Positions 11,153 through 23,219 of a stretch of DNA of 64,000 bases are shown in pieces (positions within the stretch are counted from its first letter, which is position 1; each line of letters opens with the position of its first letter). This DNA comes from Mytilus californianus. Taxonomy: Eukaryota; Mollusca; Bivalvia; Mytilida; Mytilidae. Made by a program: the position numbers and the translations under genes. Where the stretch lies: NCBI RefSeq assembly GCF_021869535.1, contig NW_026262581.1:77281955-77345954 (forward strand). The letters run 5' to 3'. A model generated the notes under the pieces. It was given only the letters and a program-made list of their open reading frames with translations, did not search any database and was not told where the DNA came from.

Positions 11153-14020
11153 ACATACATACTGGAATCTAGTATTGAAGTGCATTGGAGTTATTAAAAA
11201 TACCATCAAGATTCTGAGCCGAGTCTAGAAGTAATAATCTTATCACAAAAAGAAATAAACTTAGTAATCTAATAAATATAATCTTTATTTTCTAAAACTT
11301 TAAATACATGTAAATGTATAAGTAACAACCATATAAATGGTATATTTTGATCTAATTCCTACATTTGTCCATATCAGTGCCTTAATCCCTCTACTGAGGG
11401 TGCCCTAAAAGTGTAGTCTATCAGTCTAAGGGTGTGCTCAAAGTGTTGTCATTCACCATGTTCACATAGAGAGTAATAAAAACACCCTGCTCTTTTCAAA
11501 AGATGCTGGAAAACATGATTGTGGGCATTTTATTTATATGAGATGAATGTTTGTGATATTGGCTGCGATTAAATAACAAAAATTTTACAAAATACAGCCA
11601 AAGAAAGGGCGCTGTTAAGTGAAACTATTTACTGTGAAAGTACTTTTGTTCATGGGGTACCAATTTTCGTGGTTTTCGTGGATGGCTTTATCCATGAATT
11701 TAAGTGTCCAACTAAATATAACAACTGTTGTCTAAATCAAGACATGTAAAGATCCCCATGTAATTTTGCTTACATGGATATGGGCATGTAATCTAGAGAA
11801 TACATCGAATATCAGCAAATGTACTACGTCAGTACGAACTATATATACAACTTCAAACACGATTTTACCCATTTAATCTTTTAAAAACCTAACATGCCTA
11901 TACTGAATCACTTTTTACCTTTTAATTCTCATTAAAAAAAAAAAAAGTTTTAATCGATGAAAGTCAGACTTCCAATGATGATATGCTATGATGGAGTGTT
12001 TGTTTTATCTCCTAATAATTCTCATACGAAAAAAAAAAAAATCATATTGGGCTTGCTTTTTTATTTCATAAGAATTAATTCCACAATTCAAAGTACATTT
12101 GTAGCATTTTTTCTATATAACTGTGTTTTTTAAGTGATATGTTTATTGCCTAATTAACACCTTCGATGGTCGTTAATCTGTTGATCATTCGATCTCGGGT
12201 TCATCACTGCATAACTTATGATTACATGTGTGCAACAATTAAAATGTAAACTTTGCAATTTCCTTCAATCGAGACAATTTGTAAGCATAGATGAATCAGT
12301 TTTTTCATTTAGTTGAAGCTATCTGGGGCCCTGTTTAAACAATGTATTACAAGGTTGGCAAAAAAGCGGTCAATACTAGCATTGACCATGCCGGCAGTAA
12401 ATACCGGTAAATACTGGCAAATACTGGTCAATTGAAATTTTGATAGGACTTTACTATAAAACTAGTCCCTACCTCAGGTCAATTACTTGGTAAATGGAAA
12501 GATATAGTCACAAGGCAGAAAGTCACTTATTTACTACATTGTAATAGGACAAAAAGTCACAATTAATTAGTTCATGAACATGGTTTAATGAAGATTTATC
12601 AAATATTAATTTAATCATACAACAGATATAATCATTAACACCATGAAGTCAGTCACTTAAGAGAGACTATATAATATCTGGTTTTCTTAACAGTTATTTT
12701 AAAAAATGCAATTAAAAATTTAAAAAAATTGTTATATATATATATATATATATGTTATATATTTATTAAAAAAACATTTCCTGCATTTAGAACATTTTTA
12801 TCATGCTGTTCAATGAATAGTCAGGAATTAATTCATTGTATAAAACAATCTTTAGAAATCACTTTTATGACTTTTTTCCTGTTTTATGTATAAAACTTTT
12901 CAAAGAGACATGTTTAAACCATTGTAAACACTTCAAACAAAGCATTTTTAATACTTTAATTTGTGTTTCAAAAAAAGTTGATCATAATCTATCAAACTTT
13001 CAAAATTTTTGCGTTCTAAACTTTTACCTCCCTCAGCTTGTTACTGATGACCTTTGTTTTAGCGACACACAACCCAAACTGAAAGTTGTTTAAGTGACTG
13101 TTTTTTTCTGGATAGGACTTAATAGCGATATGATGTATTGTCAACATCCATAAAAAGAAAATTAACAACCGCTGCTGTATATATTTATATCAACTGAGTT
13201 TTCACTTCGATTCAGGAAGGTTGTGCACATGCACATTATCCCTGATTTTCTAACTCTAGTCAACCAGAGTTGGACGAATCAAAGCAGGCGCAGGAGAAAC
13301 AAAACCAGCATCATATACAAGTTTTTTTTGACAAATTATGCATGGATGTTGGGGTCTATCAAAAATTACATATTTAACATATATATCAATCTTAAATAGT
13401 CACATGTTTACATTTGTTCTTTTCAGAGTCTGATGGTATCTTTTCCATTCCATAAGTGATGGAACACATTTCTTACAAAGCAATTTCGAAAAAGACCGTC
13501 CAGTGTTTACATATTCGTAAAAACAAGTGGTGAAGGCCACTTGACCGGCTTGCCTGCAGTAGGGGAAATGAGGTGTGAATAGATACATAGATGGACTTTT
13601 TAGCAAGAAATTAAATCAGATGAAATATTTGGTGTCTGGAAATGTAAACTCATTGTTACGCTTAAGGCATGCAACCAAAAACAACTACCTCAGAAGAATG
13701 CGAAAATATGATTGACCTCGGAATTCTTCTCTTCCGTATCGATTTCACGTGATGTAAGATCATTTCTGATTGGCCGACCAGTTCCTCCTTTTGTCGTCTA
13801 TGTTACATTGACGTCAATATTAGCCGCGGTTTTTCAAATGTATTTAAAATTGTTTCAAGCTGGTTTTACCTCAAACTATTATATACGAAATGAGCTTGCT
13901 TCCTACCTATATGCTAAAATGTGTCCAGCTATTCAGTATTAACTGCACTGTTTACAGATATTTAGACTGACTTTACAAAGCTTTACCAAATAATACATGA
14001 CAAAATTGAGTAAGGGACCA
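11153..14020. other. Non-coding stretch with simple repeats
   Basis: It contains a repeat relative at 11625-11780, a (TA)n tract at about 12733-12754 and scattered A/T runs. Frames at 12836-13093, 13400-13606 and 13712-13942 show no recognised domain. A TGACGTCA palindrome at about 13808-13815 lies 40 bp from an inverted CCAAT box. Nothing ties it to a gene. Confidence 0.45.
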
Positions 14021-14025
14021 TTTAA

Positions 14026-14627
14026 CGTGACGGTACCCAAATTGCACCTATTTTGGCAGTTTTTTCACCTACGTTTATTTATGATCCAGACAAAAGTTTC
14101 AATTCTGTGTTTATTTTGTAGATGTATCCTTTTTTCTACATAGTTGCACCTGAGACTACTATATAGTAGTCTCAGGTTGCACCAATTTAATTTTGAATCC
14201 ATATTAAATCAGAAAAATGGGTTTGAACCGAACTCCAAACGATCCATGATTCTGAAATGAGGAGTACCCACATTGCATCCGTGCTTAAATTCACATCCTT
14301 AAAAATCGAAGAACAGATGTTTTGTTTTATTTCTTCAAATATTTAGAACAATTTGACATTAGTCCATTTTTAAAAGATTTTTTAAAGATGACTTTTTCTT
14401 TGTGGACGTTGCATGGCGACGTTTCCGTAGATTTTACTTTTTCCAGCGAATACTTCAACTGTTGATATATACTGTGAACGTTTTGTGTGTATTTAAATAT
14501 ATTTACCTTTGTTGAAAGACGTGTATAATGTCAAATCATAAAAAGACAAATTGTTTAGTCTCAATGAAAATTTGTAAGATTTCCGCTGATATTTTTGCTG
14601 AATAGGTGCAATTTGGGTACTGTGACG
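14026..14627. mobile_element. TTAA-flanked MITE-like element, 602 bp
   Basis: TTAA stands at 14022-14025 and 14628-14631. Just inside, 'cgtgacggtacccaaattgc' (left) and 'gcaatttgggtactgtgacg' (right) form inverted repeats of about 27 bp with two mismatches. TTAA duplication is the piggyBac signature, although these TIRs do not start with the usual CCY. Subterminal copies of 'ttgcacc' recur inside. The element is non-coding and contains a perfect 30-bp palindrome. Confidence 0.7.
14148..14177. repeat. Perfect 30-bp palindrome
   Basis: The half-site 'acctgagactactat' is followed directly by its exact reverse complement with no spacer. It lies inside the TTAA-flanked element and could extrude as a cruciform. 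Confidence 0.9.
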
Positions 14628-14759
14628 TTAACTTTGAGGACTTTGAGGGAGAGGGTTTTTTTTTCAATCTGAATTTTTTTTTCGTACCACAAGCATAAAT
14701 TATTGTTTCATTTTTATCGAGCAAAACTCATTTTTTTTAGGAATTTAATTTAACATTAA

Positions 14760-15355
14760 GGTAGCTGGGGTGTCTTCCTCCATCTTGGATTTTGAAATAG
14801 CAGGTAACAATCGGTCTAGATCTTTAATGAAATGTGCAAATTTCGAGAGTAGTATGTAATTTGTGTGTAAAACCTTTCATTTTAATATATTTATCATATG
14901 TATGGCTGTATTTTACGAAAAACCAAATATTTTTGTTTGATTCATTTTTTCAACTTTGCCACATAAGGGGAGATAGCTCAGATATAAGGGGAGCTATCTC
15001 AGATTAAGTAATTTTTTTAATAGAATGTGTTGTGAATTTACTTATTTTTTATGTAGCAAGAAAACGAGTCTGTTGACCCCATTTTTTCTTTTTCTTATCT
15101 GAAAGCATATTATTTGAGAGCTATCTTCTCATATTCTATCTTTAAATTCTATGGTGTAGTTTTCTTTTTATAACACAAAATTGGGTTTTCAATGCACAAT
15201 CCATACAAAATCTGACAATTTTGCATGACCTGTAGCGTGAAAAAAACCCGGTGACTCATACTTTTTATTATATTTTTGAAAAAGCATGAGATAAACCCCA
15301 TTTTGACAAATTACTAAAAAATTCTATGGATTTTAATTTAGATCCCCCATCTACC
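14760..15355. mobile_element. Second TTAA-flanked MITE-like element, 596 bp
   Basis: TTAA stands at 14756-14759 and 15356-15359. The ends are GGTAGCTGGGG (left) and, reverse-complemented, GGTAGATGGGG (right). Inside is a near-duplicate 'aaggggagatagctcagat' / 'aaggggagctatctcagat' (14964-15004). A decayed relative lies at about 45484-45955. No transposase frame is present. Confidence 0.7.
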
Positions 15356-16147
15356 TTAAATCAAGGATTTGTATAGTAAACAAATCATAGATTAAATTAA
15401 AGTGGCATTAGCTGTCAAATTCGTGTTCACCGATTTGACTCAAATTCTCATATTCGACTTATAACATACTAAAACGTATATCCAAATTATAAAAAAGAAT
15501 AAAATAAACAATTTCCGATGCATGAACACGATAATATATATCGTGTGTATTTTAGTCTAAACACCATCTAATTAACCATCGAGGTGACCTCCGAAGAATA
15601 TAGATATAAATAGATAGATACCGAACTCGTGCAATTGGATTTTTCTAGGTCTGTTTGATTTAATATTGTAGGTTAAACAAATCTGTTAATTATCGTTTTT
15701 ACCTGTATATTAAAGAATGAGTTTTTGTGGATCGAATCAGTCAACCAAATGGTTTACCCTTGTTTAACTTCCAATGTTGACATTCTTTTCCTTTTAAAAG
15801 CTGAACACGCCTAGTTCATGCGTAACCAATCTCTTGCTAAGGGGTTAAAATGAAGTTCACATGAATACGGATCAAATGAGGTCGAATTATTCACTTGCAA
15901 GTGAATAATTCATCAGCGACGTTTCTTAGCTTATTTTGATAAAATTGAACCAAACTGGCTGCTAAAAGCGAATTATTATTTCACTATTTCACTTTCATTA
16001 ATGATTGAACAAAAAAAAAATATCATATCTTTATTTTTTTATATCTCGTAGCTATAGCCCTTTAAATATATCAAGTATTTGATCAAATTATGTTAAAAAG
16101 GTGACTTTTCAAGTGTTAGATATGTGTTTTATTAACTAATCAACTAC
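15356..16147. other. Non-coding stretch with a 28-bp perfect palindrome
   Basis: Positions 15884-15911 are a perfect palindrome with half-site 'gaattattcacttg'. The surrounding sequence resembles, from memory, a bivalve repeat containing 'ccatcgaggtgacctccgaa'. No coding potential is seen. Confidence 0.5.
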
Positions 16148-17521
16148 ATGTATATAATACAATCCCAAGAAATAAAACATGAAGGTGTCGAAAAACTGCT
16201 TAGACAACTAAATCCATCAAAAGCATCAGGACCAGACGGCATACCAAATCATCGGAGAATCCTCAAGGAGTGCTTTAAACAACTAGCACCGGGACTTGCA
16301 ATAATATACCAAAAGTCAATAAATACTGGATCACTGACCAGAGACTGGTTAAACGCTAAAATATCGAGCGTATTCGAAAAAGGAGACAAACACGCACAAG
16401 AAAATTACAGACCGATATCACTAACATCGATGCCTTGTAAAATACTAGAACACATCATCTGTAAGCACATGCTAAACCACATAGACACGCACAGGGTACT
16501 AACATCACTTAACCATGGATTTTGGTGCGAATACCCGTGTGAAACACAGCTATTAATCACACAGCATGACTTCATGAAATCACATGATGCTGGTAACTAA
16601 GTTGATGTTGCTATCGTGGACTTTTCGAAAGCATTTGACACCGTGCCACACAACACATTATTACACTAACTAGAGAAATATGGTGTGAGAGGACAACTAA
16701 ATAAATAGCTGGAAATTTTTCTTACTCAGAGAAAGATGAAAGTTGTCAATGTCATTGATGGAGAGGAATCTCAAGAAGCTACAGTCGACTCAGGAGTTCC
16801 ACAAGGAACCGTACTCGGACCCCTTCTCTTCCTCTGTCATATCAACGATCGACCTGCCAGATGCAGTTAAATCAACCGTTAGACTTTTTGCTGATGAATG
16901 TCTGCTATACAGAAACATAAAAACGCAACGTGACCACACACTACAAAAAGATCTGGTTAACCTAGAAAAATGGGCCAAAGACTGGGTTATGCACTTTAAC
17001 GCAAAGAAATGTTACATTTTGAGCATTGTGAACAAAAGTCAGAAATTCTACAACCTAGATGGACACATACTCCAAAACGTCCAACACAATCCATACATAG
17101 CCCAAAAAGCAAATTCAACACGTACTCTGCTTTTTCAGACGCAACGTACGATTCTGCCCAATATCCATATACCACAAACAACATCAACCAATTATAAAGG
17201 ATCCAGCATAGAGCAGCATGATTCATCACAGGGGATTACAAATCTAGAGAAGAAGAATCTGCTACCAAAATGCTTATCGTCCTGGAACTAGAAAACCTGC
17301 AGTCCAGAAGAACAAGCCAAAGGCTAGTATTTCTGTAAAAAGTGATTGAGGGTTTGGTCCCAGCTATCAAACCAGACGAATTTTTGGTAAAATGCAAAAC
17401 CAAAAGGATTATTAAACCAAAACGTTTTGAAGACTTTGAAAGTTCAAATGTAGTAAACAACTCTGTCCAGAACAACTCAAACGCACTTGATACAACAAAT
17501 TGCAAAACCGTTCTTCGTTAA
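16148..17521 (+). pseudogene. Dead non-LTR retrotransposon reverse transcriptase (Jockey/CR1/L2-like)
   Basis: Read across frames, the region shows the usual LINE reverse-transcriptase blocks in order: ASGPDGIPN, NYRPISLTS with CKILE, then DFSKAFDTVPH (catalytic Asp), [15 protein letters not shown], and RLFADECLLY. The last block should carry the FADD catalytic pair but reads FADE, so the copy could not work even if in frame. The continuation to 17521 matches the thumb and 3' part of such enzymes (IQHRAA, LENLQSRRTSQRL, VIEGLVPAIKPDEF). Lesions include TAA stops at 16598-16600 and 16667-16669, another stop near 16706, and a one-base frameshift near 16850. The endonuclease half is missing upstream, so this is a 5'-truncated decayed copy. 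The clade is inferred. Confidence 0.88.
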
Positions 17522-18249
17522 GAAAGTGATTCATTCGAACCAGCTGGAAGAAGATATATAGTGTGCGCCAAGTCAGTTGAGAGCTTCAAAACAGCTTTCC
17601 AACACCGACAATAGGTGCTCTCTCTCTTGTCGTGTTCAAGCCAGAGTTGGTACCTTTGACGTGACGATACAGATACAGACAGAATACAGAGTTTTATCAA
17701 CTATACAATTCAGTGCTTTATCAAGGATTTGTATAGGGTCTCCGTTAACAAATCCTTGGCTTTATTAGCAATATAATACATACAAATCTCTGAATCCATG
17801 GTGGCAAAAACTGTCATTCAGAATTTATTATTCATTCTTCCTTATCAAAATATATTTTATTGAAGTAGAGGAAAAATATAAGCCCCGCCCAATCACCTTT
17901 CAGAGTTAAATGGTAGTATCCTCACTAATGGATTTGAAAAGGAAGTAACCATGCAGTTGACATATTTTGTCGATCTGTTTTTGCATCTTGACTGTACCAG
18001 AGACGAAAATGATTTGAAATTGATAGACTTTGTAATGCTTTATTATTTTTATATGAATAACCAAATAAATAAATCACTATCTTTGTGCGTTACATGGTCA
18101 TTTTCCCGTTTGAACGATTTAAGGTTATGTATATCTGGCTATTTAGTTTCTTCATCCTTGAGATTTTCCTGTAGCATCACCATTCGTTAGGTTAGATGCG
18201 TGTTCAAATTCTCTGTTGTTTTCTGTCACTTTCGATTTTATAGTTATAT
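17522..18249. other. Non-coding stretch
   Basis: No recognisable gene. A near-duplicate phrase 'tcaaggatttgtatag' occurs at about 15361 and 17719, suggesting shared repeat sequence. The 79-codon frame at 17951-18190 has no known domain. Confidence 0.4.
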
Positions 18250-18412
18250 AGATTCCATCACTACCACAAGTGTGTTACGATATTTCTCCACTCGGAGACA
18301 GTTATATTTTAATATATAAAGCGCGAGGCTTGCCGAGCCTTTTAAATAATTAAAATTTAACTGTTGAGAGTGGAGAAATATCGTAATACACGAGTTATAG
18401 TGGTGGAATCTG
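18250..18412. mobile_element. Foldback element with a GC-rich centre
   Basis: The arms 'gattccatcactaccacaag', 'gttacgatatttctccactc' (left) and 'gagtggagaaatatcgtaat', 'gtggtggaatct' (right) pair as a long imperfect hairpin around a centre 'gcgcgaggcttgccgagc'. The following 210 bp contain a TGACGTCA site at 18475-18482 and a CCAAT box near 18566. The element at 51584-51737 has the same layout. Confidence 0.75.
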
Positions 18413-18674
18413 TTTCTCTTATGATTTCTATCCTTCCTATTCAAAGATTTGCAGAAAGTTGTGTTCTTTATATGTGACGTCATCAGGCATGGTCGCATTT
18501 ATTTCGGGACGCCACAATAGAAAATTCAGAAGAAATCAAGAAAATGTAACGTCATAATTAAATTTCGACCAATCATTTGCTGAGAACAGATATTTCACTA
18601 GTGAGGAGAAATATTTTTCTCACACCGCTCAAGAAATGTGAAAATAGCACAAAAATTAGAGAAAGTGCATTTTT

Positions 18675-19310
18675 ATAGCTATTGGATTTCTCTGAATCTC
18701 ATGTTGCTACTGTTATGGACTTTATAGATATAATTTTTTTTGTAGTCTTCAAACGTCGTGTCCTAGAAATTTTTACTGGAAACCTAGCTCAACTTTCTCA
18801 TAGGTCATAATCGTTTTGTGTTTTTATGTGTTTGCTCTCTTTTGTCTCTTATCCTCTTTTCGTGTAAAGCTTATTGACCGAATTCGAAATGTTGTGGTTT
18901 GTTTGGCTCTTGTACATGTGTTGACTAATTGTTCTAGAAGAATGTCAGATATTTCGTTAATTGCACTGCTGTCTTGAGCCGACACCTCTATAGAGAACAA
19001 ATAGAGGTTCTGTTTATTGTTCTCTGTGTCTAGTTTATTTCCAACGATGACACAAGGTATACGCAAAACATTCTCTCTGATAGACTTTATCTGCTCCCAA
19101 ATACTTTTAATCTCCTCAAAGAATCTTGCATTGCAAATCGAATGTACGAGAATGAATCCTAATTCTTTTCAGATGTATATCTTCAGCATAGGTGGAAAGT
19201 AAATACTTCCTGCAGTATTCAAAAAGTTTATCTTTTCTTGCATTTCCTTCACAGTTTTGTAGTATCGGTTAGAGTTTTTAAGCAAGCTCTGACCTTGAGA
19301 CAAGATCAAA
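18675..19310 (-). pseudogene. Dead copy of the Ras-like GTPase gene
   Basis: The minus strand is homologous to the intact gene at 29970-30715. The copy retains the G4 motif NKLD, a G5-like SAQ (SAK in the intact gene), and the Lys/Arg-rich linker after the G domain. It is broken in several ways. The initiator ATG reads AGG. About 80 bp covering the P-loop (GxxxxGKS) are deleted. About 23 bp are missing after the switch I region. A TGA stop lies at 19169-19171, where the intact copy reads Ser. The remaining open stretch (18824-19066) cannot make a working GTPase because the nucleotide-binding loop is gone. Confidence 0.9.
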
Positions 19311-20334
19311 GAGTTTGAATTTGATCAAGTTATTCACACATACCACATTTGATACACCAACATTAATAGAAGGTGTGATTTATATTTTCCATCAATTTTC
19401 GAGAAGGCAATTCAGTAAAAACGTAGAGTGTAGGTGGTTGTTGTTTCTATCCCCACTTAGGCTTAATAACTATCAACGTCACCATAGAGTAATTCAACTA
19501 TATCAAACCTTTATATGTTAACCAATCTCTGTTTAAGCAATAAAGTTGTATTGAAAATCTCCATAGCATTGGTTTAAAAATTAAAAATTACTAAAAAAAA
19601 CAAAACATCCTTAAATACTATTTCCCAAATTCCAAAGAATAAGAAGTCCCCCTCTCCCCTTGGGTTTCGTTGGTTTCAGGCTTTCAAAGAAATATTGTTT
19701 GGATTGTGTTTGCCTTCCGTCTTTTTTATGTTGGTCCAAATTTCGTCTTTCGTAATTCGTCCTTTGATTTTCAGTTGTTCTCATGATATATTTTTACATT
19801 AATTAAAAGCCACTGAGTAAAAGTTGCAATCATTCTTCAAATATATGAAAGTATTTTTTAGAGTTAATCACAGCGACATGACTTCAACACAACATTATAT
19901 TTTGTGACATGAATAACTGTATGCATATTGTTAGGGAAACACATTATTGTCTGTTTGCAAAGAAAAAAGAAGAATACATATTTCAAACGTTCAATCACCT
20001 TAAGTTTGTCAAAACTCTTTTAAATTTGTATTCTAAATGTGTATGACACGGCTTATAAAAAAATCGCCAATGGAAAAAGAATATAAATTAAAAAAAAAAA
20101 CAAATATGGCAATAATTGTTCGTAAAGTTTATTAAAACTGGTAAATGCAACATCGGTATCATACCCAAGTGTTTATGTACCAGCTTAAGTTGCTTAATTT
20201 ATGTATTTATAGTATTTAGTGGTAAACAATTGACAATCTTCAACTCTTAATATTTTTGTCATTTATCTCTATGTTAAATAGTGTGCCCTTCAAGGACCAA
20301 AAACAGGCAACTGAAGTATGATTGACTTCATTAT

Positions 20335-20545
20335 TGCGGCACACCTGTCATATAAATTGCAGGTTTAGCTAGCTATAAAACCAGGTTTAACCAACCGTTT
20401 TCTTTGGAAAATGCCTGTACCAATTCAGGAATATGACTTGTTTTCCATTAGTTCCATTGTAAGATATAGTCGAGCGTTTGATTTTGTCAGGCTTTATGGA
20501 CTTCCACCTTTTTAATTTACCTTGGAGTTCGGTATTTTGTTAATA
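20335..20545 (+). repeat. Dispersed repeat R2 inserted in arm A
   Basis: The block 'ggtttagctagctataaaac', 'aggtttaaccaaccgttttc', 'tgcctgtaccaattcaggaa', 'gattttgtcaggctttatgg' is absent from the matching place in arm B, where flanking sequence is continuous. Inverted and direct relatives lie at 25545-25760 (-) and 43650-43880 (+). From memory the family accompanies Penelope-like tails in mussels. Confidence 0.7.
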
Positions 20546-20953
20546 AGTTTTCCTTAATTTTCATACTGACTGACCTAATATGTGCTAATGAAACGAATAA
20601 ACAAACTTTTATTAAATAAGAGTTTTACACATATGAATATTTTCCTTCATTCCCAGACTGACTGACACTATGTCTATTTTTGAAATAAAACCATGAATTA
20701 TTAGTTATAAAACTTTTACATAAGAAAACAATTAAATAGAAAACTCAAGTGGGTGTACGACAGAAATAATATTTTACACATATAAATATCAAGTACTAAC
20801 GATATACTCATTCTTGGAATCAAGTGTAAAATGAAATAAAACTTTCATCAGGAACCCTCATACCAAAACACATGAACAACTTTATAATAAAAAAGTCCCA
20901 AAAGAATAATCAAATCAATCTAAGTTCAACTTTGCCTGGAGGAGTTAGAACCT

Positions 20954-21694
20954 AATAAAATTGAGAATGGAAACGGGGAATGTGTCAAAGAGACAATAAC
21001 CCGACCAAAGAGCAGAAAACAGCACAAGGCCACTAAAGGGTCTTCAACACTATGAGAAAATCCCGCATCCGGAGGCGTCCTTCAGCTGGCCCCTAAACAA
21101 AAATGTATACTAGTTCAGCGAAAATGGATGTCACACTAAACTCTTAAACATATAAATGAACCAAAATTAAAAAAAAACACATACAAGACAAACAAAGGCC
21201 AGAGGTTCCTGACTTATGACAGGCGCATAAATGCGACGGGATTAAACATATTTTATGAGATCTCAACCCTCCCCCTATACTTCTAGCCAAAGTAGAATAA
21301 ACAAACACACATCAATACGCAGAGTAAAACTCAGTTTAAAAGATGTCCGAGTCCGCTGTTAGAATAGGTAACAGAAGAAACTAAGCAAAATGACAATGAT
21401 CAACATAAAGTAGCATTAAGTTACTGACATGCCCGCCCCAGACCTCAATCAAACTGATTCAAAGATTATGTCTTCGTCATATGAAACCAAGCACAATCCC
21501 TCCCGTTAGTGGTTTAGTATCATACCATCATAAAATATACGAGATGAACATAACCTGTATCGTGCCAACAACTGGTTTTAGCATAAATGTGTGTATTTCT
21601 GGTGCAAAGACCCTATGAGTGAATCAATATTAATACCAAAAAATGCCATCTTTAATCACCGGACAACAGTATCGTAACTATATCCCTTCTGAAT
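20954..21694 (-). mobile_element. 3' tail of a Penelope-like element, 5'-truncated
   Basis: On the minus strand it starts inside the last codons of the element's reading frame ('gaagggatatagttacgat') and runs through the 3' untranslated tail to 'tctcaattttatt'. It matches 36700-37440 (+) and the neighbouring 21695-22400 (-). It is joined head-to-tail to the next copy with no spacer, the tandem layout often seen for Penelope-like elements. Confidence 0.75.
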
Positions 21695-23135
21695 AATAAA
21701 ATTGAGAATGGAAATGGGGAATGTGTCAAAGAGACAAAACCCGGCCAAAGAGCAGATAACAGCCGAATGCCACCAATGGGTCTTCAACGCAGCGAGAAAA
21801 TCCTGCATCCGGAGGTGGTCCTCAGCTAGCCCCTAAATAAACATGTGTACTAGTTCAGTGAAAATGGACGTCATACCAAACTCAAAAACATATAAATGAA
21901 CTAAAATTAAAAAACTTACAAGACAAACAAAAGCCAGAGGTTCCTGACTTGGGACAGGCGCAAATATGCGGCGGGGTTAAGCATGTTTTGTGAGATCTCA
22001 ACCCTCCCCCTATACCTCTAGCCAATGTAGAATAAAGAAAGACACAGCGAGATACGCACAGTAAAACTCAGTTTAAAAGAAGTCCGAGTCCGATGTCAGA
22101 ATGATACATAAATTAACAAAGGACTACTAGCAGTTACTGACATGCCAGCTCCAGACCTCATTTAAACTGATTGAAAGATTATGTCTTCATCATATGAAAA
22201 TCAAGTACAATCCCTCCCGTTAGGGGTTTAGTATCATACCTTCATAAAATATATGAGAAGAACATAACCCGTATCATGCCAACAACTGGTTTTATAATAA
22301 ATGTGTTTATTTCCGATGAAAAGACCCTATGAGTGAATCAATATTAATACCAAAATATGCAATCCTTAATGACTTGACAACAGTATCGTAACTATATCCC
22401 TTCCGAATAAGTCTGTTTAAAGGTTTGGTTAGCTTTTGAGGTGTTTAAAGGCTTGGTTAGCTTTTGAGGTGAATGACGACATTTTTGTGCTTTGTATAGA
22501 ATATTACCATAACAGATGGGATGTAAAATACCTGAATGTATACGATGTCTGCACGTTGATCTATATTTACGAATGATGTCCTTGTACCGATAATAAAATT
22601 TAGTAAATGTTTTGACAAGTTTTTGATATCGAAAATCCTGGTGTAATATTTTTTCAGTACTGGCAATACAGAGATTTCTTTCGTGTAAATCAAAAACGTT
22701 GTTACATACACGAGCGAATCGAACAAGTTGAGATATATAAACACCATAAGATGGTGCCAAGGGAACGTCACCATCTGAAAATGGATAATTAACAATAGGA
22801 AATGAAAATCATCTCTTTTATCGTAAATTTTGGTATTAAGCTTCCCGTTAAAGATATAGATATCAAGACCCAGGAAAGGGCAGTGTTCATTGTTAGTATT
22901 AGCTTTATTTAAAGTCAGTTCAGTAGGATGAATCTCTTTAGTGTACATACTTAAGTCGTCATTATTGAGAGCCAATATATAATCCATATATCTAAAAGTG
23001 TAATTAATTTTTTTTTGTATCAGAGTTGTTTCGATGGGTCATTGCTGATTTTAGTCATAAATTGTAACTCGTAACAATACAGAAACAGGTCTGCAAAAAG
23101 TGTTGCACAGTTAGTAATAAAACAATTTTTAAATA
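21695..23135 (-). pseudogene. Penelope-like reverse transcriptase, C-terminal half plus 3' tail, decayed
   Basis: The minus strand encodes the palm end and thumb of a reverse transcriptase also seen at 36018-36797. From about 23110 downward come the LFADLFLYCYE block, then a catalytic-site region reading YMDYILALNNDD, where the sister copy has YLDDILALNND, so the second catalytic Asp is lost. Then come KANTNNEHCPFLG, KIYDKRDDF, SYGVYISQLVRFARVCNN and a TKFYYRYKDIIRKY-type thumb. A frameshift near 22780 splits the frame into two (22457-22987 and 22392-22760). A 29-bp tandem duplication lies at about 22410-22466. The 3' tail runs to 21695. The N-terminal half is missing. The Penelope-like class is inferred from the PKLHK motif in the longer sister copy. 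Confidence 0.8.
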
Positions 23136-23219
23136 ATTTTTCAATTTCTCAATGGATTGTTCATTTACAAAAGTACATTATAGAAAAAAATCAAGTTAGC
23201 ACCGATGCACCGACTACTG

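Larger units (their letters stand above)
18675..20945 (-). repeat. Arm A of a large inverted duplication containing a GTPase gene
   Basis: Read on the minus strand this segment follows 28468-30715 in order: a 'ccaggcaaagttgaactt' start, the 'gtgttttggtatgag' block, a 'ggtcagtcag' block, 'taatgtgtttccctaacaat', the GTPase 5' flank, and the GTPase body to within about 200 bp of its stop. The homology includes non-transcribed upstream sequence, so this was a DNA-level duplication and not retroposition. Arm A carries an extra insertion at about 20335-20545. Confidence 0.88.

Noticed and set aside
12733-12754. (TA)n run as a promoter or origin
   Set aside because: Simple microsatellite. Similar runs occur at 2418, 38405, 42838 and 56870 without gene context.
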